A stretch of 64,000 bases of DNA from Zasmidium citrigriseum (taxonomy: Eukaryota > Ascomycota > Dothideomycetes > Mycosphaerellales > Mycosphaerellaceae), in NCBI GenBank assembly GCA_002786025.1, contig NHNW01000009.1, positions 6,376 through 70,375 on the forward strand. The letters are read 5' to 3'. A model generated the notes under the pieces. It made no database searches, had not been told where the DNA came from, and saw only the letters and a program-made list of their open reading frames with translations. Shown here piece by piece: positions 1 to 10,996 of this stretch. Every line of letters starts with the position of its first letter. The stretch's first letter is position 1. A program made the translations under genes and the position numbers.

Positions 1-2128
1 ACTATTATAGTATTAGCGACGTATAGCTATACTATAGCTATAGTATACTCTTACTAGTAAGAAGCTCTATTATAAATAGAACTTCGTTTATATTAGAATC
101 GCTAAACCGCTTATAAGATATATCGACTTCGAAGGCCTCCTACTATATAAAGGCTATAGCTTAGTCGTAGTAAAAGTATATAATATAGTACGTACTATAC
201 TCGTCTTAATAGTAATCGCGGATATATCGCTATAAGGAAATTAGTATATACGGCTATCGTATACCTATATACTATATATACGTCGCCCTCGGTTAATATC
301 TTCTCTTATTTAAACTTATATAAGACCGTATTATAGTCCTTCGCGCTAGGGTAGTAGAGGAGCTTTATCCTTTATATAAAGGTATCGATTCGAGAGGTCG
401 TATTTAGCGTATTCTCTAGCTAACCTTAGCTCTTAATATTATACTCTACTAGCTATACTTTAAACGTAGGGTACTACTATAGCTTAGCTATATATCGTTA
501 GTATAGCCGTAGTATAGCTATATAACGGCTATACCTACTAGTTATTATAGTCGGATCCTTCGCTCGCTATATAATATCCTAAAGCTCGTCCCGAATATAG
601 CTAATAAGGAGGTTTAGTAGTAGTAACGAGTAGGTATAAGTTCCTTTAGATATAATAAGGATATATAGCGTCTTTACTAGATCCTTAGGAATAATAAAGG
701 TAATAACTATATTATAGCTAATCGTACGAAGGCGGCCCTTACCCTAGGGATAGTCTATAACTATATATTATTAGTATAGCTATACTACGGACGTAGTATA
801 CTTATAGTATATCTTATAGGAGACCGTTATTTACTTAATAACTATATAGTTCTTTATAGGCGGCGGTAGCGGGTTCTAAAGTATCTCCTCGAGTATTTTC
901 GCGAACTACTTCCTATACCTAGGGAGAGATTAGTAGAAGTAACCTAGACGGGTATCTAGATACTAGTTTATATAAGTAAGCTATTATTCGCGATAGCTAG
1001 ATATACTCTATACTAAGGTTAGTATATAGCTATAGTATAGCGATACTATAACTATACTAGGTAGCTCGCTATCTAAAAAGCTATATAATATATACGATAC
1101 TACTCCTTATAGAGCTTATTTTTAGCCTTTATCTAATAAATAGTAAAGTATAGCCTAAGTACGAGCTTAGTATAGCTATAGTACTAGTATATTATTACTT
1201 ACGCTCTCGTATTTTCTACTCTACTAAGCGGATCTTCTCTCTTATCGATAGCTTAACTAGCTACTATCTATCTCTTAAACTATAAGGGTATAGTACGCTT
1301 ACGCTATACCTAAAACTCGCTCGTAGGACTAGCGTTAGTATAATCCTAGGCTAAGGTATCGTTAGTAGAAAACTCGTATACCTTATACTTACTATATACT
1401 TTCTTTACTCGTATAGCTAGAGTATTATTAAGCTAATAATATATTATAGGCTAAGGCTAGGCTTTTTATAAAGCCCTATACTAGATCTACGATATTATTA
1501 GACTATACGGCTATACGCTAGCTATAGTATAGCCGTATTATATACCCCGTACTCTAATACTAGTAGTATAGTTACGACTATCTTTCTAGTTTTAGGGTTA
1601 ATAGGTAGTATAGCTAGGAAGTACTTATTACCTACGATATATATAACCGTATAATAGCCTTATAGATAGGACTTTAGATAGCTTAGGATAATATTAGTAA
1701 ACTCGAATTCTAAAGTATATATAGCGCTAGTTAGTACTATTATTAGGAGCGTTCTAAGGCTTTCTTCTAACTATAGTATAGCTTAACTTAAGTTACTCTT
1801 AGGCTATATATTTATATTACCTTCGGGCTATATATTAGTATTACCTTTAGGCTATACTATAGTTAGTAGTCTAGGCTAGGCCTACTACTTAGTATAATTA
1901 GCGTAGGGCTACTATATAAGTATAATATAGCGGTACGTACTTCTTTAATATTTTTAAGGAGCGTACGCTACTCGTACCTCTCCTTAAATTCTAGGTCTAG
2001 CTAGTATTAATCTATAGTATAGGTAACGTATAAGCGTACTAAAAAGGTTAGGAAAAGGAAGAGGAAGCGATAGGGGCGGTTAATAGTCTTTTAACGCTAA
2101 AGCTCGCTTAACTACGCTAATATCGCCT
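1..2128. repeat. RIP-saturated AT-rich repeat (family unknown)
   Basis: Reading the stretch base by base, I find no CA and no TG dinucleotide before position 2129, while AC, GT and CG stay common. This is the end point of repeat-induced point mutation, which converts CpA to TpA on both strands of duplicated DNA. The result is dense TATAG/CTATA-type low complexity with stop codons in every frame. Because TG is absent, no ATG can exist on either strand and the region is non-coding now. The original element, probably a transposon, cannot be recognised. The left end lies outside the window and the right edge is abrupt. Confidence 0.93.
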
Positions 2129-3375
2129 TGACCCGTGCACTGTCCGCTCTTCCCTGTACTACTAAAGTCAAATTTAGCTTTGCGAGCCCGCTTTGCCGCC
2201 TGTTAAGCGAGTGTAAACCTGCTCACAACCTGCTTGCGATCTCGTCCATCTCACCTCGCCCAGCTGTCAGCAGACATGTCGCAACCTGCGCGCCCCACTC
2301 TCGCTCCAGCAGATGGAGGGCGGGCGCACACTGTGATTGCTGGACGGGTGTACGACAAGCGCGTTCCAAGCTCTGCGAATCACTCGACTCGCAAGCAGAA
2401 GTCTAACGCGCGCCGTGAGCTCTGGTCTTTTCCCTCTATCGATAACACGGCCACTCAATTTCGGTGCGCGCCAGCTCAAAGGTCAGGGCTCTCTGTGGCC
2501 GAGGCCCTTGATCCAGCGTCTCCTGTCGTGTCGCGTTGCCTTGTGCCACCTCGCGACGCTGCGGCAATATCGAAAGCGCCTTCGCATGCAGGAGGCTGGC
2601 GTGTCACTGCCGGAACTTGTCAGGCATGCAGTCTTTGAGACGAGCCCATCTCCAGAGCATGCATCCCAGACTCGCAGCGTCCAAGTCTCAGGCTGGCCGC
2701 TTGGTGGATCTCGGCGGAAGGTCGGCAGGAGCCGCGCCAGCGTTATTCCAACCCGTCCAATAGCGTGTGCTGATCTGCATATACGAGATCGACACTCCTC
2801 GACCGCACGTGTTGGCCAGAAGTATTCTTCCACCACCTGACTCGACCTCTGGCTTGCGGGACGACGGCATATCGGGGGCGGTATACATACGGCTGCGTCA
2901 GCTCGATGGATGGCTTGCTCTGCGACGTCTGATCGCCAAGTATACATGCTCTCCAGCAGCGGCCGTATCGCATCGCATCTGGTCCCTACCGCATGGCATG
3001 TGAGCAGCAGGGTTACTGACGACGACAGGCTAGCTATGCGGAATGATGACACAGCGGCCGTACCGGTATATCTCCGTCGATACCAAATTGCCGAGAGATC
3101 TGATGGCGTGTCGACGGGAAGAAGGTGAGGTTGAATCAAGGTTTGTGGGTGAAGCAGTTGGGAGGATTGTGTACCATGGGGATTACCAACCAGAAATGCA
3201 AAGAGCACGCATCGTTGTTCTCGAATGGATCTGTGCTGACTGTCATCAAAAAGCTCCAATACTGGTCAATCCATGCAAACACCATGGCTCTCCATGAAAG
3301 AATGCGGCCGATACACATCGGTTCTCGGCGCTGACACCATCAAGAATATCAATCGCCAATGAGAATCACCTCTTT
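2129..3375. other. Non-repeat stretch without a recognisable gene
   Basis: Base composition returns to normal, with frequent CA and TG, immediately after the RIP edge. Several overlapping open frames up to about 258 codons (minus strand, 2483-3259) are present, but none gives a recognisable domain and none has a convincing exon structure. I see no RNA gene or repeat here. Confidence 0.5.
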
Positions 3376-4119
3376 CTAGACAGCTCCATCACCAAGATTC
3401 TCATCGACTGTCTTCCTCTCTTTCCCGACATCATTGCTGCCTTGATCGATCGTTGTCTGCATTCCACCAATGCTGTCATGGCGGTCATCTTCCGTCTCCA
3501 TCGCGTTATCAGGAAACATCATCCGCTCGGACCAAGGCCTCTCTTGTCCATCGTTCCATTGCAGGCCCAAAACATCAGGCTCTCCATTGTCCCACCGGAT
3601 CATGCCGCAAAACTCCTCTTCAAGCTGTTCATTCTGGACCGCACAACGCTCGACTTGGGTTGTCAAAATATAATCCCACCAACGGAATGTCACCTCCGGG
3701 ACATGGTTGTATCGGCCGGTGCAAAGCTGAAGAAGGCGAAGTGTCTCGCTCGCCTGCTTCAAGGCCGTCCGGACTTTATGAAACAGATCCCACGCGCTGA
3801 GGACCGGACACTCGTCGAATCGCCATTTGGCCTGGTGCGGATCGAAGTCAATCCTTGAGTCCATCACTCGGTCGAGAAAAGTCCAGCGATAGCTCCAAAC
3901 CTGGTCTCGAGCGTTTTCGCATGCACTGACAAGTTCCTTGATATCGGCCGCGCGAAAAGGGGGCGGTCTGTTTAATTTACGAGAGAGGTTGTTGTAACAG
4001 TTGCAAATTCCGACCTCTTGGGGTGTTATGGGATCGCGTATTGGGAGCTGAATCCAGAGCTTGCCAGGGTATAGAGTCGCATTTCTATTGATGATAGCCA
4101 ATGCCTCTGTTGTGTCCAT
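3376..4119 (-). CDS. Hypothetical protein, 247 aa
   Basis: A single open frame from a true ATG at 4119. The composition is that of a soluble protein, rich in Trp and charged residues, with several W/R/D-rich segments in the middle (residues about 90-190) and a polar acidic tail. It has no signal peptide, membrane segment or motif I can assign. It resembles the many lineage-specific fungal proteins found near repeats. It is the first intact frame beyond the RIP block. Function unknown; an additional exon at either end cannot be excluded. Confidence 0.5.
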   Translation of the reverse strand: MDTTEALAIINRNATLYPGKLWIQLPIRDPITPQEVGICNCYNNLSRKLNRPPPFRAADIKELVSACENARDQVWSYRWTFLDRVMDSRIDFDPHQAKWRFDECPVLSAWDLFHKVRTALKQASETLRLLQLCTGRYNHVPEVTFRWWDYILTTQVERCAVQNEQLEEEFCGMIRWDNGEPDVLGLQWNDGQERPWSERMMFPDNAMETEDDRHDSIGGMQTTIDQGSNDVGKERKTVDENLGDGAV

Positions 4120-4447
4120 GTTCGAAAGAATGCGTGGATGGATGTTTGGTCGAGAGACGATTGCTGATGACGTCTGGATGAAAGAGACGACTGGAAATGC
4201 GCATCAAATACATGTACGAAAGGCGCTTTGTTGGTGGTGACCATGGGGCAGGTGTGTCTCATCGCCTGGGTAAGAAGGCAGAGAGTGCCTGCCACGACGA
4301 ACTTGACGAATGCCCTTTCCGAGACACTGACTAACCACAAGACCGCGAGCGAGCTAAAACACCACTGGGCAAACACATGTGTGAGGCGATCTCTCCGACA
4401 GGCTTCGAGGACGACGTCTGGAGTGTCCAATGCATGCCATGGCTTCA
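4120..4447. other. Intergenic, nothing recognised
   Basis: About 330 bases separate the hypothetical gene from the 3' end of the CoA-transferase gene. Only short overlapping frames are present. Confidence 0.4.
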
Positions 4448-5920
4448 TCAAGACCATGTGCGACAACCGCTCAGACAAGCAGCGTGACTTCCTGAAAGCC
4501 ACTCCATCTTCGACACACCCCACGGCTCCGCACCTGCCTCAAAACCAGACTTTATACCACCATCAAACTGAATCTGAGTCGGCAAATACGTCGTCTCCCC
4601 AAGTCTCCCGACTACAGTCTTCATCTCGAACATCTTCTTCAGCGTCGCGACATCCGGCCTCGCCAACCCGTCCACCTGGCTCCGCTCAAACATCCCCAGC
4701 GAGTGAACCCACATACAGATGCGACTGAGATTGACCTCTACCCGCCAGGTGCCACCCTCCGTCGCCCTCCTACGCAGACACTCCACCATCGCCGCAGCGC
4801 CGAGCGCCGCAGCGAGATAATCGTTCAGCAGATGAGTCGGCGGCAATGACGGTCGTTCAGCCTCACCTTCCTCCCGCGAGAAACCCGTCGCAGAGCAAGC
4901 CAGTTGGTCAAAGCCTCCTCTCTCCCTCCAAGGCCCTTTCGTTCCCCAAGCATGAAACTCCATAACCACAATCCCTGGCCGCCGCTGAATGATCTCGTGA
5001 GCGCCAAATCCCTTCTTATCGAGATTCAGATAACTCGACATGTACACATCCGCCCCCTGGACCGTCTCCCAAAATTTCGCCCGGTCCTCTTCTTTCTCGA
5101 GATCACACCAGGCCGCTCGCTTCCCGATCCCCGTCTCCATGAACATGCCCAGAGGATCACGGTGTTTCGGCGCCGACATACACAGAACGTCCGCGCCGTA
5201 CTCCGCCCCCATGCGTGCGGCCATCGGTCCTGCGATGACGTGGGTATTGTCGAGGACTCGGACGCCGCTGATAGGCTTGCCGTCGACAACATCAGATCTG
5301 AGAACCTCCGGTTCGGCATCGCCAATCTTCTCAATCGTCACCACATCCGTCCCCATCAGCCCCTTCCCTACCTCTGTGGCTTGCCACTCCTCTCGACTCC
5401 TCACAACAACACAACACCCACCCCTCTCACTAACCTCCCTCTCCAGCTCAAAAGCATCCCACTCCTTCACCTTCTCCTCAAACAGCGCTTTCTCACTCGC
5501 ACACCCTAACACGGAGCAAGCGATATCCCTCAAATGCGGATACGTCGTCAAGAGAAACACCCACCGTCCGTCTTGACACTCGAAGAAGTCGTTATTGCCG
5601 AGGAGTTTGGGATCTTCCATCCAGCCCATGCAGGAGACGCCGTTTGTTGTGGTCAAGAAGGCGGCCATGAGCTGGGCGATGCAATTCTGGGCTGAGATTG
5701 TTGAGCCTGGTGGCGGAAGGGAAGTGCGCAAGGTAAGGAGATTTGTGAGGGTTGTTGAGAGGAGGGCCAGGGCGACGCACATTGCTGTCGTTATGCGGTG
5801 CGGGCTGGGACATATTGGATCCTGGCCGATGATCTTGGGAGGCGTAGGAGACGGAGGTATTCTGAGAGTTGCCAAGAGGGACGACAAGATCTCTTCCGGT
5901 GAGGGATGTTTCGAGAGCAT
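4448..5920 (-). CDS. CoA-transferase family III (CaiB/BaiF-like)
   Basis: Family III CoA-transferases move CoA between carboxylic acids through an aspartyl-CoA thioester. The second half of the protein is diagnostic. It has the entry strand GVRVLDNTHVIAGPMAARMG, the segment around GADVLCMSAP, a DLEKEEDRAKFWE helix, and GPWRERGGFDQLACSATG, whose aspartate is the likely nucleophile by position. The first half is the divergent N-terminal lobe usual in fungal members of about 500-600 aa. The frame stays open upstream to 6121, and a possible intron (donor GTAGCAG, acceptor TCAACAG) lies near 5950-5985, so a short 5' exon is plausible. I start at the ATG at 5920. Substrate unknown. Confidence 0.8.
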   Translation of the reverse strand: MLSKHPSPEEILSSLLATLRIPPSPTPPKIIGQDPICPSPHRITTAMCVALALLSTTLTNLLTLRTSLPPPGSTISAQNCIAQLMAAFLTTTNGVSCMGWMEDPKLLGNNDFFECQDGRWVFLLTTYPHLRDIACSVLGCASEKALFEEKVKEWDAFELEREVSERGGCCVVVRSREEWQATEVGKGLMGTDVVTIEKIGDAEPEVLRSDVVDGKPISGVRVLDNTHVIAGPMAARMGAEYGADVLCMSAPKHRDPLGMFMETGIGKRAAWCDLEKEEDRAKFWETVQGADVYMSSYLNLDKKGFGAHEIIQRRPGIVVMEFHAWGTKGPWRERGGFDQLACSATGFSREEGEAERPSLPPTHLLNDYLAAALGAAAMVECLRRRATEGGTWRVEVNLSRICMWVHSLGMFERSQVDGLARPDVATLKKMFEMKTVVGRLGETTYLPTQIQFDGGIKSGFEAGAEPWGVSKMEWLSGSHAACLSGCRTWS

Positions 5921-6335
5921 GATGAGTCGATCAATGGTTTCCGGTGCTGTTGATTTCGAGAGAGAACGTCTGCTACCGATATGGTCTTCCAGATGGCCAT
6001 TGTATCTTTGCGACAACCGCCGAAGCGCCGAATCGCCGAGCTGGTATTGAAGTGAGTTTGGATGGCTCGTTCGCAGCACGTAAAGCCTCCCGTCCTTCCT
6101 TTGCATACAGAACTTCCGCATCCAGCAAGCCGACGAAGGAATCGACGAAGGGCGAGGACTTCACACCACCGATGGACCCAAATCACCCCCCAAACTTCTA
6201 GCACTTTTCACGTTCACCGGCCGTGTCGACGTTCAAGGGGCCAAGGTCCATTGCCATTGTCGACAACGAAAGCCATCGTTCTAGCGAGAGGGGAGAATTC
6301 TCGAACAAAACGACTCTCTCACCAATACCTCCCCT

Positions 6336-7502
6336 TTACGGCGGCTTCTCATCCATCAACAACCACAGCCTCGGATTAGGCGTCACAGTCGGCGCGCCCT
6401 CACTCCCCTGACACTTCAGATGATACGGCTCCGTCCGCATAATCGTCGCCACGTTCGTATCCTGCCAAACGACAAACCGTCGAAAATAACTCTGACTCTC
6501 ATCCAACTTCCCCAGCCCGCCACGCATATTGATCATTTGCACCAAACCTTTCATGTGGATGTGGTAATTCTCCACGGATCCTTGGAAACCCTCGTGCGTG
6601 GCGATGATCATGATGGCGACGAGGACCGGGTCTGTGAGACAGCGTGAGGGATCTTGGATTGCGGCGTTGATGTGTGCTAGGGTGAAGTTGCGGAGGGCGT
6701 AGATGCAGTGGGCTGTGGTCGTGGACATGGGCGTTGCGCGGATGGAGAGCATGTGGCCCGCTGCTATCAACACAGCAGTAGCGACCAAGGCAGGGTCTTT
6801 GGAAATTACTGGTATGAGGTTCTGGAATCCGGAGCCCGGGGCCAGATCGGGCATGAAGTGTTTTTCGAAGTCTCGAGCTTGGGTTGCTACGATCCAGTTG
6901 TAGTGGTCCATTACCATTGGGAAGTTGAGACGGAGACGACCAAGAATGTTGGCTATGGTGTCTGTGGGATCGTGGAGCAGTTTTACTCGGGAGGTGCGGC
7001 TTGCGAGGGGGGCTGAGCGGAGGATGGCTTCGACGCTGAGCATGTCTTCTCGAATTGGCGATCCGCGACGCTGCAGTTGAGTGGAGGGTTCTGCTTTTGA
7101 GGGATCTGGTTTCGACTGAGATTGACCTGTCGAAGCCTCGTGCATCCATTTGAGGACTTTGCCGCCATCCGCGCCTTCGTCTCTGGGTTTCGCGGTGCTA
7201 CGCTCTTCGACAACTTCTTCCTTGGAATCAAAGACTTGCTGACTGGGGCCAGACTGCTGCTTCTCGGAATCCCGCTCTTCGACGTCTTCTTTCTTGGAAT
7301 CACCAGCCTGCTTGGATTCCTGCTTCTGCTTCTCTCGCTTCCGCTGCTCTCGATTTATACGATGCTGTCGCGAAGTCACATGCCGTCGGACCTCTTTCCG
7401 GACTGCTCTATCGTTGCTTCCGGATGGGCCATCGACGATGATGAAGTTGAATTGATCCCCTTGTCCGGATCCAGACGCCTGACTTGTCTGCTTCGGAGGC
7501 AT
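6336..7502 (-). CDS. Fungal transcription-factor-like protein without zinc cluster
   Basis: About 388 residues from the ATG at 7502; the open frame extends five codons further without another start. The N-terminus reads FNFIIVDGPSGSNDRAVRKE followed by a long Arg/Lys/Glu-rich low-complexity segment. This is typical of fungal proteins annotated as tachykinin-like or Fungal_trans_2 (DUF3468) proteins. The C-terminal half (about residues 170-385) carries the alpha-helical middle-homology-like region, with DPALVATAVLIAAGHM and ENYHIHMKGLVQMINMRGGL. No Cys6 cluster is present, so direct DNA binding is doubtful. It may be a regulator or cofactor. Role inferred from family resemblance only. Confidence 0.6.
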   Translation of the reverse strand: MPPKQTSQASGSGQGDQFNFIIVDGPSGSNDRAVRKEVRRHVTSRQHRINREQRKREKQKQESKQAGDSKKEDVEERDSEKQQSGPSQQVFDSKEEVVEERSTAKPRDEGADGGKVLKWMHEASTGQSQSKPDPSKAEPSTQLQRRGSPIREDMLSVEAILRSAPLASRTSRVKLLHDPTDTIANILGRLRLNFPMVMDHYNWIVATQARDFEKHFMPDLAPGSGFQNLIPVISKDPALVATAVLIAAGHMLSIRATPMSTTTAHCIYALRNFTLAHINAAIQDPSRCLTDPVLVAIMIIATHEGFQGSVENYHIHMKGLVQMINMRGGLGKLDESQSYFRRFVVWQDTNVATIMRTEPYHLKCQGSEGAPTVTPNPRLWLLMDEKPP

Positions 7503-8077
7503 GATGATGCTCTCCAAAAATCATGAGCGGGAAGAGGCGGGGTTTTGTACACGTCTCCAGCATTTATAAGAGCTCGTCATGGTCGGCACCAGAGTCCGTC
7601 TCATGCCACTCCAGCCCGTCAAGGAGACGGTGTCTCTTGGAGCCATGCTGCGTTCTCGTTCCCGGTGAGCTTCATCTGACCGACTGAGGACCTAATCAGA
7701 CCTGGAGGCAAATAAAAAGAGGACAAGAGAGAAGATAGTTGATCTGGAGGTTCGGGAGGATCTAGACGAGAGGAAAGTCTATGCACGGACGAGTGTGTTT
7801 TCCTATTGCGTCGGAGCTTGAGGGAAAGAGAAAGTTTAAATTCTGAAGGTGAACTACCACTGCCGTACCAAGATCCGACGTTTCAGATATCGTTGACGAA
7901 CATGCAGATGTTACTGATGAGATCAAGCTGCTGTCTGCGGATGGTTCTGCTACGAGACGAGAACATGTACATGACACGAAGTCGAAAAAAGCAAGCCAAT
8001 GGAAACAACCAAGATCTGTCTTTCCTGGAATCGACGTCCAACCAAGACTTCTTCGATTTCCTCAACTACCGGATATC
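7503..8077. other. Intergenic, nothing recognised
   Basis: About 575 bases between the 5' end of the regulator-like gene and the 3' end of the alcohol dehydrogenase gene. It likely holds the promoter of the former. No domain or RNA gene seen. Confidence 0.4.
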
Positions 8078-9305
8078 CTACTCCTTATTGAAATCAATGA
8101 CCACTCTTCCAGCAATCTCTCCCCTTCGCAACGCCTGCACACTCTCATCGAATCTCGACAGACCCCTCACCTCCGCAATCCCCTTCAACAGACCCCGTCT
8201 CGCATACTCCAAAGCCGCAGCAGTATCCTGCATCGTGCCAACTAAAGTCCCAATCACAGAAACATTCTTAAAGACGAAGAAATTCGGATCGGTGCCGAGA
8301 GTAACAGCCCCAGCAGGCGGGAGAGCAATGCACATAATCTTCGCTCCGACACGATCTCCGATGAACGAGAAGGCGTCTTTGTAGGCCTGGTAGGCTGTCA
8401 CCAGGACGCCATGGGCACCGATGCCGTCGGCCACTTCTTTCACGCGGGCTCCTACGTCGGCGTGCTCTTTGAAGTCGACGAATTCTTCGGCGCCCATTTC
8501 TTTGGAGAGGGTCTTTTTGGAGTCGCCGGAGTCGATTACGATGGGGCGCATGCCCATGGCCCTATATCACATCCATCAGCCGTCATGAAAGTCCAAGGGG
8601 GTTGAATGAAGGGCAACTCACTTGGCCAACTGCACACCCTGAATACCAACACCACCGCCTCCTCCAGGGAACACCACCCAATTCCCCGGCTTAAGTCCCG
8701 AATCCACCAACGCCCTATGCATCGTACTCGCAGAGCACATAATCGGTCCCGCAACCTCATCCGGCACACCATCCGGAATTCTGCTGGTATATATCGCCGG
8801 ACTCAGAACATACTGCCTATACGTGCCCTCGGCCACGAGGCCAGTGTACACGCCATTCTGGCAGTAATTGTCCCTTCCGATCCAGCACTGCTCGCAGTTG
8901 TGGCACACGTCCCAGAGGGGTTTGATTCCCGCGCGGTCGCCTACGTTCCAGCTTTGCACGTTGGGACCGACTTTGACTACGACGCCGGCGCCTTCGTGGC
9001 CGGCGCATTTGGTGCCGAATTGGGACATTGGGGGGACGGCCCAGTCGTTCATCATGAAGTGGACCTAGAAGATCACCACAACAGTCAGACCGCGGCTTTT
9101 AAAACGACGACTCGGGGTCTTGGGGTAGAGGTAAGTGGAAGGAACTTACGTCTGACATACACAACCCCGTGCAATTCAACCTCAGCAGCAATTGTCCATC
9201 TTTCGGCTCCGGGACTTCGACGTCTTGGACTTCGATGTGGAAGTCGGGGCCTTCGTTGACGCAGACGCCGGCTTTGCCGGTTTTGGGGATTTGTTCGGTG
9301 GACAT
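8078..9305 (-). CDS. Zinc-dependent alcohol dehydrogenase (ADH1-type)
   Basis: Three exons, 9305-9150, 9064-8622 and 8561-8078, join in phase to give 360 aa. The introns have GTAAGT and GTGAGT donors. The protein is a medium-chain NAD(P)-dependent dehydrogenase interconverting alcohols and aldehydes or ketones. Catalytic-zinc residues are visible as GLCMSDVH (Cys49, His54) and CAGHE (His75, Glu76). The structural-zinc cysteines are at 106, 109, 112 and 120. The Rossmann fold has the loop GGGGGVGIQG and an Asp at the end of the next strand (VIDSGD), which favours NAD over NADP. It resembles yeast Adh1-type tetrameric enzymes. No signal or membrane segment is seen, so it is probably cytosolic. 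Confidence 0.93.
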
Positions 9306-10447
9306 TGTGGGAACAGCAAAAAGTTACGAGGTTGGGAGAGACAAGAGGGGTAGAGGGAGATGAAATTGAGGCTTCCTACCTGCTCTTATACTCCCCTTGA
9401 ACCGCAGGGCCACATGGCGAGGCACAGGCACGCGCGCGCGTGGAGCTCTGCCTTCGTGAGGGGTAGACAGGTCAGGTCCCACGCGGACAAAGGCAGAGGA
9501 TCCTTGGCTGGCCAGGTGGTTCGCGAGATCCTCAATCTTGCCACCGGGAATTGGACGGCAGATGCATGTTGTAGCGCTGACGAGCTGGAGGAGTGTCGTC
9601 GCTGTTCTCGGAACGGATGTGGATAGGAAGGAGAATGCGCCGGACGTCAGAGTGCGAAGAGATGGATCGACCTCGGGTTCCTGGAGCTTCCAGCTCCCGT
9701 CAAGCTTCGATCGAAAGGGACGAAGAACACAACGGAGCTCTCTGGTCTCGTCTTGTTACTTATATTCCCCAGGACTATCCATCAAGGTCGCCAACACACC
9801 CTTCGTTCTCCTTTCGATTCTTCCATGGTCTTTAGTCAAGGAGATTTCAATCCTCGTTTCGAGGCCTTGAGGAGATGATGTCGATAGTGGGGTATACATG
9901 GGGCCCCGCACTGACATGTGACAAGCAATCCGAAACGACAGCTGCTTCGCAAAAAGCTCGGTCTGCGATTCAGGTTGCTCGAGTCGTCGGATAGGATAGA
10001 ATGGTCACAGCTCTGTCAAACGACGCTCATAGCCCTACCACATCGAACGACAAAGCCGGTCGGTTCTTGATAGAAGCCTAGCGACGAGATTGGATGTTTG
10101 ATTGAGTTCTTAAGGGTTGGTAGATTTGATCGCATGGATCATCCAGGGATGGAGCATTTCTCGGATTCTGGGATGTGAAGGTCAGCTAGGTTGCGGGATT
10201 TGATTGATACGATTTTGATCGGCAGCCGGATGTTGGGTCGACTGTCAAAGACGAAGTGTTCATGAGAAACGCGGCAAGTGGGGAGCAGAGGTGAGGCTCA
10301 AGACGATTTTCATGTTCATGTTCATTTGCATTCTCATCACTACCTCTCATCATCAAAGAGTCATTCAAGTCCTCCTCATCTGCATCAAGCAATTCCCAAT
10401 CTCATACTTTTCCTTCAGCGATCCAGCCGCTGCCTCCTGCTGTCACT
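9306..10447. other. Intergenic, no gene recognised
   Basis: About 1.1 kb between the ADH promoter side and the 3' end of the HsbA-like gene. Only short overlapping frames occur, with no coherent domain or splice pattern. Confidence 0.4.
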
Positions 10448-10996
10448 CTACTTCGAGTAAACAGCAATAGCCTGGTCAAACTTATCATCAATCTGCTGAA
10501 TAATAACTGGAGCAGCACCCTGGTAGGTCTCGCTCAACTTGGGGGTCAAAGCCGCGCCAAAAGAATCCGCCGCCTTCTTCGCATCCTGCAACGTAGTCTT
10601 GACAAGCGGGCTCGCCGAGAATCCAAAAAGCGCAGTGTCAAACTGCGGCTTGTGCTTCACAATATTGTCCAAGAGGGAGTTGATGTTGGGCTGGAGGTTG
10701 ATGACGGCGGTGGCGACGTTGAAGGACTGGTCGTCGTTCAAGGGCGCGGACATGTTGGCGACTGAGGCGGCGTTGTTGACGCTGTCGGTGAGCTTGTCGG
10801 ATTCGACTTTGATTTTGAGGGCCGTGATGCTGTCCTTGGGCTTGGTGAAGGTGTTGAGGGTGTTGTTGACGGTGGTGATGTTGGATTGGATGTAGGCGAT
10901 TGCTTGGTCAATGGCGACGTCGTCGCGCTTGACGATGGCGGCGGGGCTGGCGAGGGCCAGGGCCGCGAGGGGGAGGAGGGTGAGGCCGGCGAGCAT
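10448..10996 (-). CDS. HsbA-like secreted hydrophobic surface-binding protein
   Basis: 182 aa in one exon. Residues 1 to about 17 form a classic signal peptide (MLAGLTLLPLAALALASPA), followed by a Lys-Arg (KRDD) processing site of Kex2 type. The mature part is alpha-helical, low in aromatic residues and free of cysteine. It has the pattern of the HsbA / cell-wall galactomannoprotein family, with ITTVNNTLN and the tail QQIDDKFDQAIAVY. Family members bind hydrophobic solid surfaces and recruit hydrolases, or sit in the cell wall. It stands alone between gene-poor stretches. Assignment is by pattern; the ligand is unknown. Confidence 0.85.
   Translation of the reverse strand: MLAGLTLLPLAALALASPAAIVKRDDVAIDQAIAYIQSNITTVNNTLNTFTKPKDSITALKIKVESDKLTDSVNNAASVANMSAPLNDDQSFNVATAVINLQPNINSLLDNIVKHKPQFDTALFGFSASPLVKTTLQDAKKAADSFGAALTPKLSETYQGAAPVIIQQIDDKFDQAIAVYSK

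Noticed and set aside
1..2128. Reading the AT-rich block as a copia or gypsy polyprotein remnant
   Set aside because: I tried reading parts of it for reverse-transcriptase motifs and found none I could defend; RIP has erased the signal.
2483..3259. 258-codon minus-strand frame beside the RIP edge
   Set aside because: Overlaps several other frames of similar length, has no domain, low plausibility of composition and no supporting splice or start context.
8606..9259. 217-codon plus-strand frame opposite the ADH gene
   Set aside because: Antisense reading of exon 2 of a clear alcohol dehydrogenase.
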